A stretch of 64,000 bases of DNA from Pseudorhodoferax sp. Leaf267 (lineage in GTDB: Bacteria > Pseudomonadota > Gammaproteobacteria > Burkholderiales > Burkholderiaceae_C): assembly GCF_001422405.1 (NCBI RefSeq), contig NZ_LMMV01000012.1:536830-600829 (forward strand), given 5' to 3'. The notes below the pieces were generated by a model. The model ran no database searches, was not told the origin of the DNA, and saw only the letters and a program-made list of their open reading frames with translations. The position numbers and the translations under genes were made by a program. Positions 27,342 to 36,310 of this stretch are shown here, one piece after another. The first letter of the stretch is position 1, and every line of letters starts with the position of its first letter.

Positions 27342-28256
27342 ATGACCCTTTCCGACATGTTCAACATCGGCCTGATGCAGGGCTTCGCGGGCCTGTCGCT
27401 GTTCGCCGTGCTGCTGCTGATGGGGCTGGGCCTGGCCATCATCTTCGGCCAGATGGGCGTCATCAACATGGCGCATGGCGAGTTCATGGCGATTGGCGCC
27501 TACACCATCTACATGGCTTCGACCTTCACCGAGAGCCACTGGCCCGGGGCCATCGCGGTGTACTTCCCGATCGCCATCGTGCTGGCCTTCTTCGTCGCCT
27601 TCTTCTTCGGCTGGATCATGGAATGGGCCCTGATCCGCCACCTGTACAAGCGCCCGCTGGACACGCTGCTGGCCACCTGGGGCGTGAGCCTGGGCCTGCA
27701 GCAGTGCTTTCGCACCTTCATCGGCCCCAAGGAGGTCAGCCCCACGCTGCCCGAGTGGCTGATGGGCGCCTGGGCCCCCATCGAGGGCGTGGACATCCCG
27801 CTCAACGGCCTGTTCGTGCTGGCGCTCACGGCGCTGGCCACGGGCGGCGTGCTGCTGGCCATGCACAAGAGCCGCTGGGGTTTGCGCGTGCGCGCCACGG
27901 TCAGCAACCGCGTGATGGCCAACGCCACGGGCATCGACACCATGAAGACCGACCGGCTCACCTTTGCCATCGGCTGCGGCATCGCCGGCGTGGCGGGCGC
28001 GGCCTTCACCACCATCGGCTCCACGGGGCCGACCTCTGGCTCGCTCTACATCGTCGACGCCTTCCTGGTCGTCACCTTCGGCGGCGCGGCCAGCCTGTTG
28101 GGCACGGTGGTCTCGGCCTTCGGCATCGCGCAGACGCAGTCCATCACCGAGTTCTTCATGACCGGCTCCATGGCCAAGGTGCTGACGCTGTCCTTGATCG
28201 TGCTGATTCTGATGATGCGGCCGCAGGGTCTCTTCGCTTCCAAAGTCCGTCGGTAG
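27342..28256 (+). CDS. fmdE: Amide/urea ABC transporter permease (UrtB/LivH-like)
   Basis: A 304-residue permease of the branched-chain amino-acid/urea family. The core motif GLGLAIIFGQMGVINMAHGEFMAIGAY and the loop LYKRPLDTLLATWGVSLGLQQ are plain, with about eight helices. Unlike UrtB at 36311 it has no N-terminal exported extension. It follows fmdD after a repeat-containing gap and should pair with the next permease. Confidence 0.88.
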   Translation: MTLSDMFNIGLMQGFAGLSLFAVLLLMGLGLAIIFGQMGVINMAHGEFMAIGAYTIYMASTFTESHWPGAIAVYFPIAIVLAFFVAFFFGWIMEWALIRHLYKRPLDTLLATWGVSLGLQQCFRTFIGPKEVSPTLPEWLMGAWAPIEGVDIPLNGLFVLALTALATGGVLLAMHKSRWGLRVRATVSNRVMANATGIDTMKTDRLTFAIGCGIAGVAGAAFTTIGSTGPTSGSLYIVDAFLVVTFGGAASLLGTVVSAFGIAQTQSITEFFMTGSMAKVLTLSLIVLILMMRPQGLFASKVRR

Positions 28257-28319
28257 CCATGACCCACCCTCGTTTCTTGCGCACTGCGTGTAGCCGAATC
28301 CTCCCCCAGGGGAGCAACA

Positions 28320-28352
28320 CCAGCGGCCCGGCAAAGCCGCTTCCGCGGTGTT
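28320..28352. repeat. Dispersed intergenic repeat, family B
   Basis: CCAGCGGCCCGGCAAAGCCG and the following CTTCCGCGGTGTTC, preceded by CTCCCCCAGGGGAG, closely match 36142-36174. It lies in the 156-base gap between the two permease genes. The two copies share a CCAGCGGCCyGGCArAGCC core. Confidence 0.6.
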
Positions 28353-28412
28353 CTCCGCATGGCTCGGCTGTGTGGTCCATGCCGTTTCCTTTGATCTGAA
28401 TTGGAGCCACAG

Positions 28413-29621
28413 ATGGACTCTCTCAAAGCACTGATCCACCGCTACCAGCTCGGCAGCGTGCTGTTGCTCACGCTGTTCCTGGCGGTCGTGCTGCCGCTGT
28501 CGCTGGACATCTTCCGGCTCAACCTGGTCGGCAAATACCTGACCTATGCCTTCGTCGCCGTGGGCCTGGTCATGGTCTGGGGCTATGGCGGCGTGCTGAG
28601 CCTGGGGCAGGGCGTGTTCTTCGGCCTGGGCGGCTACGCCATGGCCATGTTCTTGAAGCTCGAAGCCTCGGACCCGGAGACCACCAAGATCCAGTCCACC
28701 CCCGGCATTCCGGACTTCATGGACTGGAACCAGATCACCGAGCTGCCGCTGATGTGGCTGCCGTTCAAGAGCCTGCCGCTGACCTTGATCCTGGTCGTGG
28801 CCGTGCCCATGGCGCTGGCCTGGCTCATCAGCTTTGCGATGTTCAAGCGGCGCGTGGGCGGGGTCTACTTCGCCATCATCACGCAGGCCGTGGCGCTGAT
28901 CCTCACGGTGCTGATCGTGGGCCAGCAGGGCTACACGGGCGGCGTGAACGGCATGACCGACCTGAAGACCCTGGCCGGCTGGGACACGCGCACCGACAGC
29001 GCCAAGACCATCCTGTACTTCGTGTGCGTGGCGCTGTTGATCGCCAGCATCGTGCTGTGCCGCTGGATCCAGACCAGCAAGCTCGGCACGCTGCTCCTGG
29101 CCATGCGCGACAAGGAAGACCGTGTGCGCTTCTCGGGCTACGACGTGGCCAACTTCAAGGTGTTCACGTTCTGCCTGGCGGCTGCTCTGTCGGGCATCGG
29201 TGGGGCGCTGTTCACGCTGCAGGTGGGCTTCATGTCGCCCACGCTGGTCGGCATCGTGCCCTCCATCGAGATGGTGATCTACGCGGCGGTGGGCGGGCGC
29301 ATGAGCCTGGTCGGTGCGGTGTATGGCGCGATCCTCGTCAACGCCGGCAAGACGCTGTTCTCCGAGAGCTTTCCCGACCTGTGGCTGTTCCTCATGGCAG
29401 CCCTGTTCATCGGCGTGACCATGGCCTTCCCGATGGGCCTGGCCGGGCTGTGGGACGAGAAGATCCGCCCCTGGTGGCGCGAGCGCAGTGCGGCGCGCAA
29501 GGCCTATGGCGACAAGGTCGTGGCCGCCAAGACGGCGCCGCACGCTGCATCGGTGGCCGCGGCCGTGGCCGTGGCCGAGCAGGCCCAACCCGAAGCCGGC
29601 CTGCATGGCCAGCGCGCCTGA
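28413..29621 (+). CDS. fmdF: Amide/urea ABC transporter permease (UrtC/LivM-like)
   Basis: A 402-residue second permease with about ten helices. Family motifs: YAFVAVGLVMVWGYGGVLSLG, GVYFAIITQAVALILT, GYTGGVNGMTDLKTL, AMRDKEDRVRFSGYDVANFK and EMVIYAAVGGRMSLVGAVYG. ATG 28413 follows TTGGAG. The last 30 residues are Ala/Val-rich and variable. It would form the membrane channel with the preceding permease. Confidence 0.9.
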   Translation: MDSLKALIHRYQLGSVLLLTLFLAVVLPLSLDIFRLNLVGKYLTYAFVAVGLVMVWGYGGVLSLGQGVFFGLGGYAMAMFLKLEASDPETTKIQSTPGIPDFMDWNQITELPLMWLPFKSLPLTLILVVAVPMALAWLISFAMFKRRVGGVYFAIITQAVALILTVLIVGQQGYTGGVNGMTDLKTLAGWDTRTDSAKTILYFVCVALLIASIVLCRWIQTSKLGTLLLAMRDKEDRVRFSGYDVANFKVFTFCLAAALSGIGGALFTLQVGFMSPTLVGIVPSIEMVIYAAVGGRMSLVGAVYGAILVNAGKTLFSESFPDLWLFLMAALFIGVTMAFPMGLAGLWDEKIRPWWRERSAARKAYGDKVVAAKTAPHAASVAAAVAVAEQAQPEAGLHGQRA

Positions 29622-29638
29622 CCCTCCGAAAGCCCCCC

Positions 29639-30382
<744 letters not shown>

Positions 30383-30383
30383 C

Positions 30384-31085
30384 ATGACCATTGAAATTCT
30401 CAAGGTCGAAGACATCCACACAGCCTACGGCCAGAGCGAGGCGCTGCACGGCATCTCGTTCGTGGGCCACGCCAACGAGACGGTCGCCATCATGGGCCGC
30501 AACGGCATGGGCAAGACCACGCTGTTCAAGAGCCTGATGGGCATCCTGCCGCTCAAGAGCGGGCGCGTCGAAGTGGCGGGGCAGGACGTGTCCAAGGACG
30601 AGAGCTTTCGCCGCGTGGCCAAGGGCATCGCCTACGTGCCGCAGGGCCGCATGATCTTTCCCACGCTGACGGTGGAAGAGAACATCCAGACCGGCCTGCA
30701 GAGCAGCCCCAGCCTGCGCGTGCCCGACGAGATCTACGCGCTGTTCCCCGTGCTGTTCGACATGAAGGGCCGCAAAGGCGGCAACCTGTCGGGTGGGCAG
30801 CAGCAGCAGCTGGCGATTGCGCGCGCACTCGTCACCAACCCCAAGGTGCTGCTGCTCGACGAGCCGACCGAGGGCATCCAGCCTTCCATCATCAAGGACA
30901 TCGCCAAGGCGCTGAACGAGATCCGGCGCATGAAGGGCATCACGATCGTGGTGTCCGAGCAGGTGCTGAGCTTCGCGATGGACGTGGCCGACCGCTTGTT
31001 CGTGATCGAGGGCGGCCGACTCGTGCACGAGACCGCGCGCGACAAGACCGACATCGCGCACATCAAGAAATACCTTTCCGTCTGA
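30384..31085 (+). CDS. Amide/urea ABC transporter ATP-binding protein (UrtE/LivF-like)
   Basis: A 233-residue ATPase with Walker A GRNGMGKTT, signature NLSGGQQQQLAIARAL, Walker B VLLLDEPTEGIQPS and a VVSEQVLSF H-loop in which Gln replaces His, as in LivF/UrtE proteins. It completes the five-gene importer and lies 22 bases ahead of fmdA, so uptake and hydrolysis are one unit. Confidence 0.92.
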   Translation: MTIEILKVEDIHTAYGQSEALHGISFVGHANETVAIMGRNGMGKTTLFKSLMGILPLKSGRVEVAGQDVSKDESFRRVAKGIAYVPQGRMIFPTLTVEENIQTGLQSSPSLRVPDEIYALFPVLFDMKGRKGGNLSGGQQQQLAIARALVTNPKVLLLDEPTEGIQPSIIKDIAKALNEIRRMKGITIVVSEQVLSFAMDVADRLFVIEGGRLVHETARDKTDIAHIKKYLSV

Positions 31086-31107
31086 ACGTCAACCAAGGAG
31101 AAATGAC

Positions 31108-32337
31108 ATGGCCGAAACCCTGATCAAGGTCGACCTGACCCAGCCCGCACCCAGCAACGAGAACGTGCACAACCGCTGGCATCCCGACATTCCCATGGCC
31201 TGCTGGGTCAAGCCCGGTGACGACTTCATCCTGGAAACCTACGACTGGACCGGCGGCTTCATCCAGAACAACGACAGCGCCGACGACGTGCGCGACATCG
31301 ACCTGACGACGGTGCACTACCTGAGCGGCCCGGTGGGCGTGAAGGGCGCGCAGCGCGGCGACCTGCTGGTGGTGGAGCTGCTGGACATCGGCGCCAAGGA
31401 CGACAGCCCCTGGGGCTTCAACGGCTTCTTCAGCAAGAAGAACGGCGGCGGCTTCCTGACCGAGCACTTTCCGCAGGCGCAGAAGTCGATCTGGGACTTC
31501 CACGGCATGTTCACCACTTCGCGCCACATCCCCGGCGTGAAGTACGCGGGCCTGATCCACCCCGGCCTCATCGGCTGCCTGCCCGACCCGGCCATGCTGG
31601 AGACCTGGAACACGCGCGAACAGGCGCTGATCGATTCCGACCCCGCCACCAGCGGCCTGGCCAACCCGCCCTTTGCGGGCACGGCACACATGGGCAAGCT
31701 GACCGGCGACGCCGCCGCCAAGGCCGCGGCCACGGGCGCGCGCACCGTGCCACCGCGCGAGCACGGCGGCAACTGCGACATCAAGGACTTGTCGCGCGGC
31801 TCCAAGATCTTCTTCCCGGTCTACGTGGACGGCGCGGGCCTGTCGGTGGGCGACCTGCACTTCAGCCAGGGCGACGGCGAGATCACCTTCTGCGGCGCGA
31901 TCGAGATGGCCGGCTGGGTACACATGAAGGTCAGCCTGATCAAGGGCGGCATGGCCATGTACGGCATCAAGAACCCGATCTTCAAGCCCAGCCCCATCGT
32001 GCCGACCTACAACGACTACGTGATCTTCGAAGGCATCAGCGTGGACGAGAGCGGCAAGCAGTACTACCTGGATGTGAACGTGGCCTACCGCCAGGCCTGT
32101 TTGAATGCCATCGAGTACCTGAAGAAGTTCGGCTACTCGGGCGCGCAGGCTTATTCCATCCTGGGCACTGCGCCCGTGCAGGGCCATATCAGTGGCGTGG
32201 TCGACGTGCCCAACGCCTGCGCCACGCTGTGGCTGCCGACGCAGATCTTCGAGTTCGACATCAACCCTAGTGCTGCTGGGCCTACGAAGTTCATCGATGG
32301 GTCGGTGCAGATGCCGCTGTCGCCGGATCTGAGCTGA
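31108..32337 (+). CDS. fmdA: Formamidase / acetamidase
   Basis: A 409-residue cytoplasmic enzyme of the FmdA/AmdA family that hydrolyses formamide to formate and ammonia. Family features include HNRWHPDIPMACWVKPGDDF, GVKGAQRGDLLVVELLDIG, the metal-site-like PREHGGNCDIKDLSRGSK, and DLHFSQGDGEITFCGAIEM. Length matches Methylophilus FmdA. The start has AAGGAG 8 bases upstream. It closes the amide-transport operon. Confidence 0.96.
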   Translation: MAETLIKVDLTQPAPSNENVHNRWHPDIPMACWVKPGDDFILETYDWTGGFIQNNDSADDVRDIDLTTVHYLSGPVGVKGAQRGDLLVVELLDIGAKDDSPWGFNGFFSKKNGGGFLTEHFPQAQKSIWDFHGMFTTSRHIPGVKYAGLIHPGLIGCLPDPAMLETWNTREQALIDSDPATSGLANPPFAGTAHMGKLTGDAAAKAAATGARTVPPREHGGNCDIKDLSRGSKIFFPVYVDGAGLSVGDLHFSQGDGEITFCGAIEMAGWVHMKVSLIKGGMAMYGIKNPIFKPSPIVPTYNDYVIFEGISVDESGKQYYLDVNVAYRQACLNAIEYLKKFGYSGAQAYSILGTAPVQGHISGVVDVPNACATLWLPTQIFEFDINPSAAGPTKFIDGSVQMPLSPDLS

Positions 32338-32369
32338 CTCCGACCCTGCTCCACGGGCGCCGCTGTCGT

Positions 32370-32488
32370 GCTCCCCTCCCCCCTCGCGGGGGAGGGGCCG
32401 GGGGAGAGGGGGCCGCAGAACAGGCGCAGTGCTTGCGGCCGATGCCGACCCCCCTCTCCCCAACCCTCTCCCGCGAGGGGAGAGGGAG
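32370..32488. repeat. REP-like composite palindrome, family A
   Basis: Two hairpins (CTCCCCTCCCCCCTCGCGGG with GGAGGGG; CCCTCTCCCGCGAGGGGAGA) flank a centre, and the outer arms GGGGGAGAGGGGG and CCCCCCTCTCCCC are inverted copies. It fills the gap between fmdA and the GIY-YIG-like gene and could end the fmd transcript. Confidence 0.7.
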
Positions 32489-32532
32489 CAAGACAGGCCC
32501 GGGTCTCAACCGCCACGGCATGATCTGCGCCC

Positions 32533-32856
32533 ATGCCCCGGCCCCACTACCACGTCTACGTCGTCCAGCTTGCCGACCCGGTGTGGAACAGCGCGCGCTT
32601 TCGGCGCGCCAACCCCGGCTACCAGCTCGGCAAACCCTTCGTCTACGTCGGCATGACAGGCCTGGACCCGGACATCCGCTTCGACAAGCACAAGGCCGGC
32701 ATCCAGGCCAACCGCTTCGTGATGCTGTATGGCGAACGCCTGCTGCCCACGCTGTACGAGCGCTACAACCCCATGGCCTACGAGCCCGCGCGCGAGATGG
32801 AGGTGGAGCTCGGCATCCGGCTTCGTGCGCTCGGCTACGGCGTCTGGCAGGGTTGA
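32533..32856 (+). CDS. Small GIY-YIG-like protein
   Basis: A 107-residue protein whose order of motifs fits a GIY-YIG nuclease fold: HVYVVQL, then PFVYVGMTG, RFDKHKAG and a Glu-rich helix EPAREMEVELGIRLRALGYG. The GIY and YIG strands are approximate, so activity is uncertain. No clear ribosome site is seen. It lies between the fmdA repeat and operator site 2 and may be a bystander. Confidence 0.6.
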   Translation: MPRPHYHVYVVQLADPVWNSARFRRANPGYQLGKPFVYVGMTGLDPDIRFDKHKAGIQANRFVMLYGERLLPTLYERYNPMAYEPAREMEVELGIRLRALGYGVWQG

Positions 32857-32858
32857 AC

Positions 32859-32874
32859 TACGTTGTTTGACGTA
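32859..32874 (+). promoter_or_regulatory. NarL-type palindromic operator, site 2 (fmdB)
   Basis: TACGTTGTTTGACGTA differs from site 1 at only two bases, both in the centre. The -10-like CAGAAT starts 23 bases after it, and fmdB starts 63 bases after it. This marks a separate promoter for fmdB and probably the antiporter. Confidence 0.7.
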
Positions 32875-32936
32875 GTGCCTGTCGCCGCCGTACTGCGCAG
32901 AATGTTCCTGACTTCCCCACAGAACTGGACCTGCCG

Positions 32937-33281
32937 ATGCCCACTTACGACTACGACTGCCCCGGCTGTGGCGGCTTCGACGCCATCCGCAGCCTAAGCC
33001 AGCGCAATGAGCCTGCCGCCTGCCCGGATTGCGGCGCGGCTTCCCTGCGCGTGTTCGTGAGCGCGCCGCGCCTGGCCCTGATGGACGGCGGCACGCGCGC
33101 CGCCATCGGTGTGAACGAGCGCGCGCGCCACGAGCCCAAGAGCTCGCGCGACTACCAGCGCATGCGGCATCCGGCCGGATGTGGCTGCTGCAGCACCAGC
33201 GGCAAGCGCTCGGCCACGGTGACGGCGCCGAGCGGGGCCAAGGCGTTCCCGAGCAAGCGGCCCTGGATGATCAGCCACTGA
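32937..33281 (+). CDS. fmdB: FmdB-family zinc-ribbon protein
   Basis: A 114-residue protein with the FmdB zinc ribbon at its start (MPTYDYDCPGCGGFDAI ... ACPDCG), a proposed regulator in the formamidase regulon of methylotrophs. An extra Cys cluster (HPAGCGCCSTSG) lies near residue 80. The protein has its own operator-type promoter. Its exact role in FmdA expression or assembly is not known. Confidence 0.88.
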   Translation: MPTYDYDCPGCGGFDAIRSLSQRNEPAACPDCGAASLRVFVSAPRLALMDGGTRAAIGVNERARHEPKSSRDYQRMRHPAGCGCCSTSGKRSATVTAPSGAKAFPSKRPWMISH

Positions 33282-33428
33282 GCGGCTGCGCGGGCCTGGC
33301 GGCTTGTCCCTGGCCCGGTAGGGTGCAATGGCGCGTTGCCTATGATGTGCGTCGGGTGGCGTGCCATGTCGGCGGGTCAGGTTCATGCGAAGGTCGGGCC
33401 GCCTCGCGGATCGTTGACGCCCGACCCC

Positions 33429-34688
33429 ATGGAACACACCACCATCCAGACCATCGCCGCGACCCTGTTCGCGCTCGCCCTGGTCCACACCTTCGCCGCC
33501 AAGCAGTTCGAGCGGCTGTCGCACCGTTACCCCCGCCATGCCGGCCTGTTCCACCTGCTCGGCGAGGTCGAGGTGGTATTTGGCTTCTGGGCCATCGTGC
33601 TGGTGCTCGCCATGGCCGTGGTGGCAGGAGGTGGGCCGGCGCTGCAATACGCCGAGTCGCGCAACTACACCGAGCCGCTGTTCGTCTTCGTCGTGATGGT
33701 GGTGGCCGCGTCGCGGCCCATTCTGCTGACCGTGGTCGCCGTGGTCGACCGGCTGGCGCGGCTGTCGCCGTTGCCCACGCCGCTGGCCACGGCCTGGCTG
33801 GGCCTGGCGGCCGTGCCGCTGCTGGGCTCGCTGATCACCGAGCCGGCGGCCATGACCATCGCTGCGCTGATGCTGGCGCCGCAGATCTTCCGCCCGCAGG
33901 TGCCCGAGCCCGTGAAGTACCTGGCGCTCGGCGTGCTGTTCGTGAACGTGTCCATCGGCGGCACGCTGACCTCGTACGCGGCGCCGCCCGTGCTGATGGT
34001 GGCCCAGACCTGGAACTGGGACAGCGCCTTCATGTTCGCGCAGTTCGGCTGGAAGGCGGCCATCGCAGTGCTCATCAACGCCACGGTAGCGGCGTGGGCG
34101 CTGCGTCAGCACCTGGCCGGTGTGGCGCTGCCCAAGGATTCGTCCCCGGCGAGCGGCATGCCGTTGACGGTGGTGGCGGTGCACATCGCGCTCCTGGCCG
34201 GCATCGTGCTCATGGCGCACCACCCGGTCGCGTTCCTGGCGCTGTTCCTGATGTTCATGGGCTACACGCAGGCCTACGACAAGCACCAGAGCCCGCCGAT
34301 CCTGAAGGAGGCGCTGCTGGTGGCCTTCTTCCTGGCCGGTCTGGTGGTGCTGGGCGGCATGCAGGCGTGGTGGCTGCAGCCGCTGGTCTCCAGCCTGGAG
34401 CCGCTGGCGCTGTTCTTCGGCGCGCTGGGGCTGACCGCCATCACAGACAACGCCGCGCTGACCTACCTGGGCTCGCTGATCGTCGGCATTTCCGACGAAT
34501 CCAAGTACATGCTGGTGGCTGGTGCCGTAGCCGGTGGCGGCCTGACCGTGATCGCCAACGCGCCCAACCCGGCGGGCGTGGCGCTGCTCAAGCGCGGCTT
34601 CGCCGACGAAACGGTCAGCGCCGGCGGGCTGCTGCTGGGCGCGCTGGGACCGACGCTGGTGGCGGCGGCGGCGTTCATGTTGCTTTGA
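33429..34688 (+). CDS. Putative Na+/H+ antiporter
   Basis: A 419-residue membrane protein with about 11 helices, matching the putative Na+/H+ antiporter family by segments such as GSLITEPAAMTIAALMLAPQIF, NVSIGGTLTSYAAPPVLMVA and GALGLTAITDNAALTYLGSLI. Acidic and Asn residues lie inside helices (TEPAAMT, TDNAALT). It follows fmdB by 147 bases on the same strand. A pH or cation role during ammonia release is a contextual guess. Start ATG 33429. Confidence 0.8.
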   Translation: MEHTTIQTIAATLFALALVHTFAAKQFERLSHRYPRHAGLFHLLGEVEVVFGFWAIVLVLAMAVVAGGGPALQYAESRNYTEPLFVFVVMVVAASRPILLTVVAVVDRLARLSPLPTPLATAWLGLAAVPLLGSLITEPAAMTIAALMLAPQIFRPQVPEPVKYLALGVLFVNVSIGGTLTSYAAPPVLMVAQTWNWDSAFMFAQFGWKAAIAVLINATVAAWALRQHLAGVALPKDSSPASGMPLTVVAVHIALLAGIVLMAHHPVAFLALFLMFMGYTQAYDKHQSPPILKEALLVAFFLAGLVVLGGMQAWWLQPLVSSLEPLALFFGALGLTAITDNAALTYLGSLIVGISDESKYMLVAGAVAGGGLTVIANAPNPAGVALLKRGFADETVSAGGLLLGALGPTLVAAAAFMLL

Positions 34689-34702
34689 AGGCCTGCCAGC
34701 CG

Positions 34703-34718
34703 TACGCCACCTGGCGTA
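34703..34718 (+). promoter_or_regulatory. NarL-type palindromic operator, site 3 (urtA)
   Basis: TACGCCACCTGGCGTA is a perfect palindrome outside the central CACCTG region: heptamer TACGCCA, spacer CC, heptamer TACGCCA inverted. TAGGAT (-10-like) begins 23 bases later, as at sites 1 and 2. urtA starts 105 bases after the site, leaving a leader of about 70 bases. Confidence 0.7.
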
Positions 34719-34823
34719 TAGGCCCGCCACCGGGTTCTCCCTAGGATCACCCCTGTCCGTCAGACACCGCCCACAGCGCTGTAGGACGAACCAGATCCAT
34801 CCAACCACCGGGAGCTTTTCCAG

Positions 34824-36086
34824 ATGCAACGTCGCTTCACCCTCAAGGCCGTCACTGCGGCTGCCGTCTTCGCTGGCTTTGCCGCCGTTCCCGCCTTCGC
34901 CCAGGACACGATCAAGGTCGGCGTGCTGCACAGCTTGTCGGGCACCATGGCGATCTCCGAGACCGTGCTCAAGGACACGGTGCTGATGGCCATCGACGAG
35001 ATCAACGCCAAGGGCGGCGTGCTCGGCAAGAAGCTCGAGCCCGTGGTCGTCGACCCCGCCTCCAACTGGCCGCTGTTCGCCGAGAAGACCAAGCAGCTGC
35101 TCGGCCAGGACAAGGTGGCCGTGATGTTCGGCTGCTGGACCTCCGTGTCGCGCAAGTCCGTGCTGCCCGTCGTCGAGGAAATGAACGGCCTCTTGTTCTA
35201 CCCCGTGCAGTACGAGGGCGAAGAGCTGTCCAAGAACGTGTTCTACACGGGCGCAGCCCCCAACCAGCAAGCCATCCCCGCGGTGGACTACCTGATGAGC
35301 AAGGCCGGTGGCGGCGCCAAGCGCTGGGTGCTGCTGGGCACCGACTACGTGTACCCCCGCACCACCAACAAGATCCTGCGCGCGTACTTGAAGAGCAAGG
35401 GCGTGGCCGACAAGGACATCGACGAGAAGTACACCCCGTTCGGCCACAGCGATTACCAGACCATCGTGGCCGACATCAAGAAGTTCTCTGCCGGCGGCAA
35501 GACGGCGGTGGTCTCCACCATCAACGGCGACTCCAACGTGCCGTTCTACAAGGAACTGGGCAACGCGGGCCTGAAGGCCAAGGACGTGCCGGTCGTCGCC
35601 TTCTCCGTGGGTGAAGAAGAGCTGCGCGGCGTGGACACCAAGCCGCTGGTGGGCCACCTGGCCGCCTGGAACTACTTCCAGTCGATCAAGAACCCCGAGA
35701 ACACTGCCTTCATCAAGAAGTGGAGCGACTACGCCAAGGCCAAGAACATCGCCGGCCACAAGGACAAGCCGCTGACCAACGACCCGATGGAAGCCACCTA
35801 CATCGGCGTCTACATGTGGAAGCAGGCCGTCGAGAAGGCCAAGTCCACCGACGTGGACAAGGTCATCGCCGCCATGGCCGGCCAGACCTTCAAGGCACCG
35901 TCGGGCATCGTGTCCAAGATGGACGAGAAGAACCACCACCTGCACAAGTCGGTGTTCATCGGCGAGATCAAGGCCGATGGCCAGTTCAACGTGGTGTGGA
36001 AGACGCCCGGCCCTGTGCAGGCCAAGCCCTGGAGCCCGTACATCGAAGGCAACGACAAGAAGAAGGACGAGCCAGAAAAGAAGTAA
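34824..36086 (+). CDS. urtA: Urea ABC transporter substrate-binding protein
   Basis: A 420-residue periplasmic urea-binding protein. The leader (MQRRFTLKAVTAAAVFAGFA, cleavage near AFAQ) has an RRFTLK Tat-like core. Hallmarks are VLHSLSGTMAISETVLKDT, FGCWTSVSRKSVLPVVEE, NGLLFYPVQYEGEE, LLGTDYVYPRTTN and a Lys-rich end. Paralogue of the FmdD-like protein. First gene of a complete urtABCDE set; no urease genes lie in this window. Confidence 0.96.
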   Translation: MQRRFTLKAVTAAAVFAGFAAVPAFAQDTIKVGVLHSLSGTMAISETVLKDTVLMAIDEINAKGGVLGKKLEPVVVDPASNWPLFAEKTKQLLGQDKVAVMFGCWTSVSRKSVLPVVEEMNGLLFYPVQYEGEELSKNVFYTGAAPNQQAIPAVDYLMSKAGGGAKRWVLLGTDYVYPRTTNKILRAYLKSKGVADKDIDEKYTPFGHSDYQTIVADIKKFSAGGKTAVVSTINGDSNVPFYKELGNAGLKAKDVPVVAFSVGEEELRGVDTKPLVGHLAAWNYFQSIKNPENTAFIKKWSDYAKAKNIAGHKDKPLTNDPMEATYIGVYMWKQAVEKAKSTDVDKVIAAMAGQTFKAPSGIVSKMDEKNHHLHKSVFIGEIKADGQFNVVWKTPGPVQAKPWSPYIEGNDKKKDEPEKK

Positions 36087-36177
36087 CACCCCCCAGGCGG
36101 CTCCGCCGCTCCCCCCTCCTGCTGCGCGAAGGGGGGCACACCCAGCGGCCTGGCAGAGCCAGTTCCGCGGGTGTCCA
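36087..36177. repeat. Dispersed intergenic repeat, family B
   Basis: The urtA-urtB gap opens with CACCCCCCAGGCGGCTCCGC and a C-rich/G-rich hairpin, then the CCAGCGGCCTGGCAGAGCCA core shared with 28320-28352. The rest of the 224-base gap (to 36310) shows no gene. A short GGGAG ribosome site precedes urtB. Confidence 0.6.
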
Positions 36178-36310
36178 CGAACGGGCTTCGCTGCGCTCGC
36201 CTTGGACGGTGTGTTCATGGCAGCTGCTGGCGATTGCGCGTCGCGGAGATGGCATCGCACGGCACGAAAAGGGGCTTTGCGCCCCTTTCTCACAACAGGG
36301 AGTACTTCAA

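Noticed and set aside
27183-29606. Very long open frame on the minus strand opposite the amide permeases
   Set aside because: It is a high-GC shadow of the plus-strand permease genes: His/Gln/Arg-rich, no domain, no ribosome site. Similar antisense frames at 1831-3324, 11577-14600 and 18229-21537 are rejected for the same reason.
32341-32500. CRISPR-like or tandem repeat
   Set aside because: The repeated CCCTCTCCC units are arms of palindromes, not regularly spaced repeats with unique spacers.
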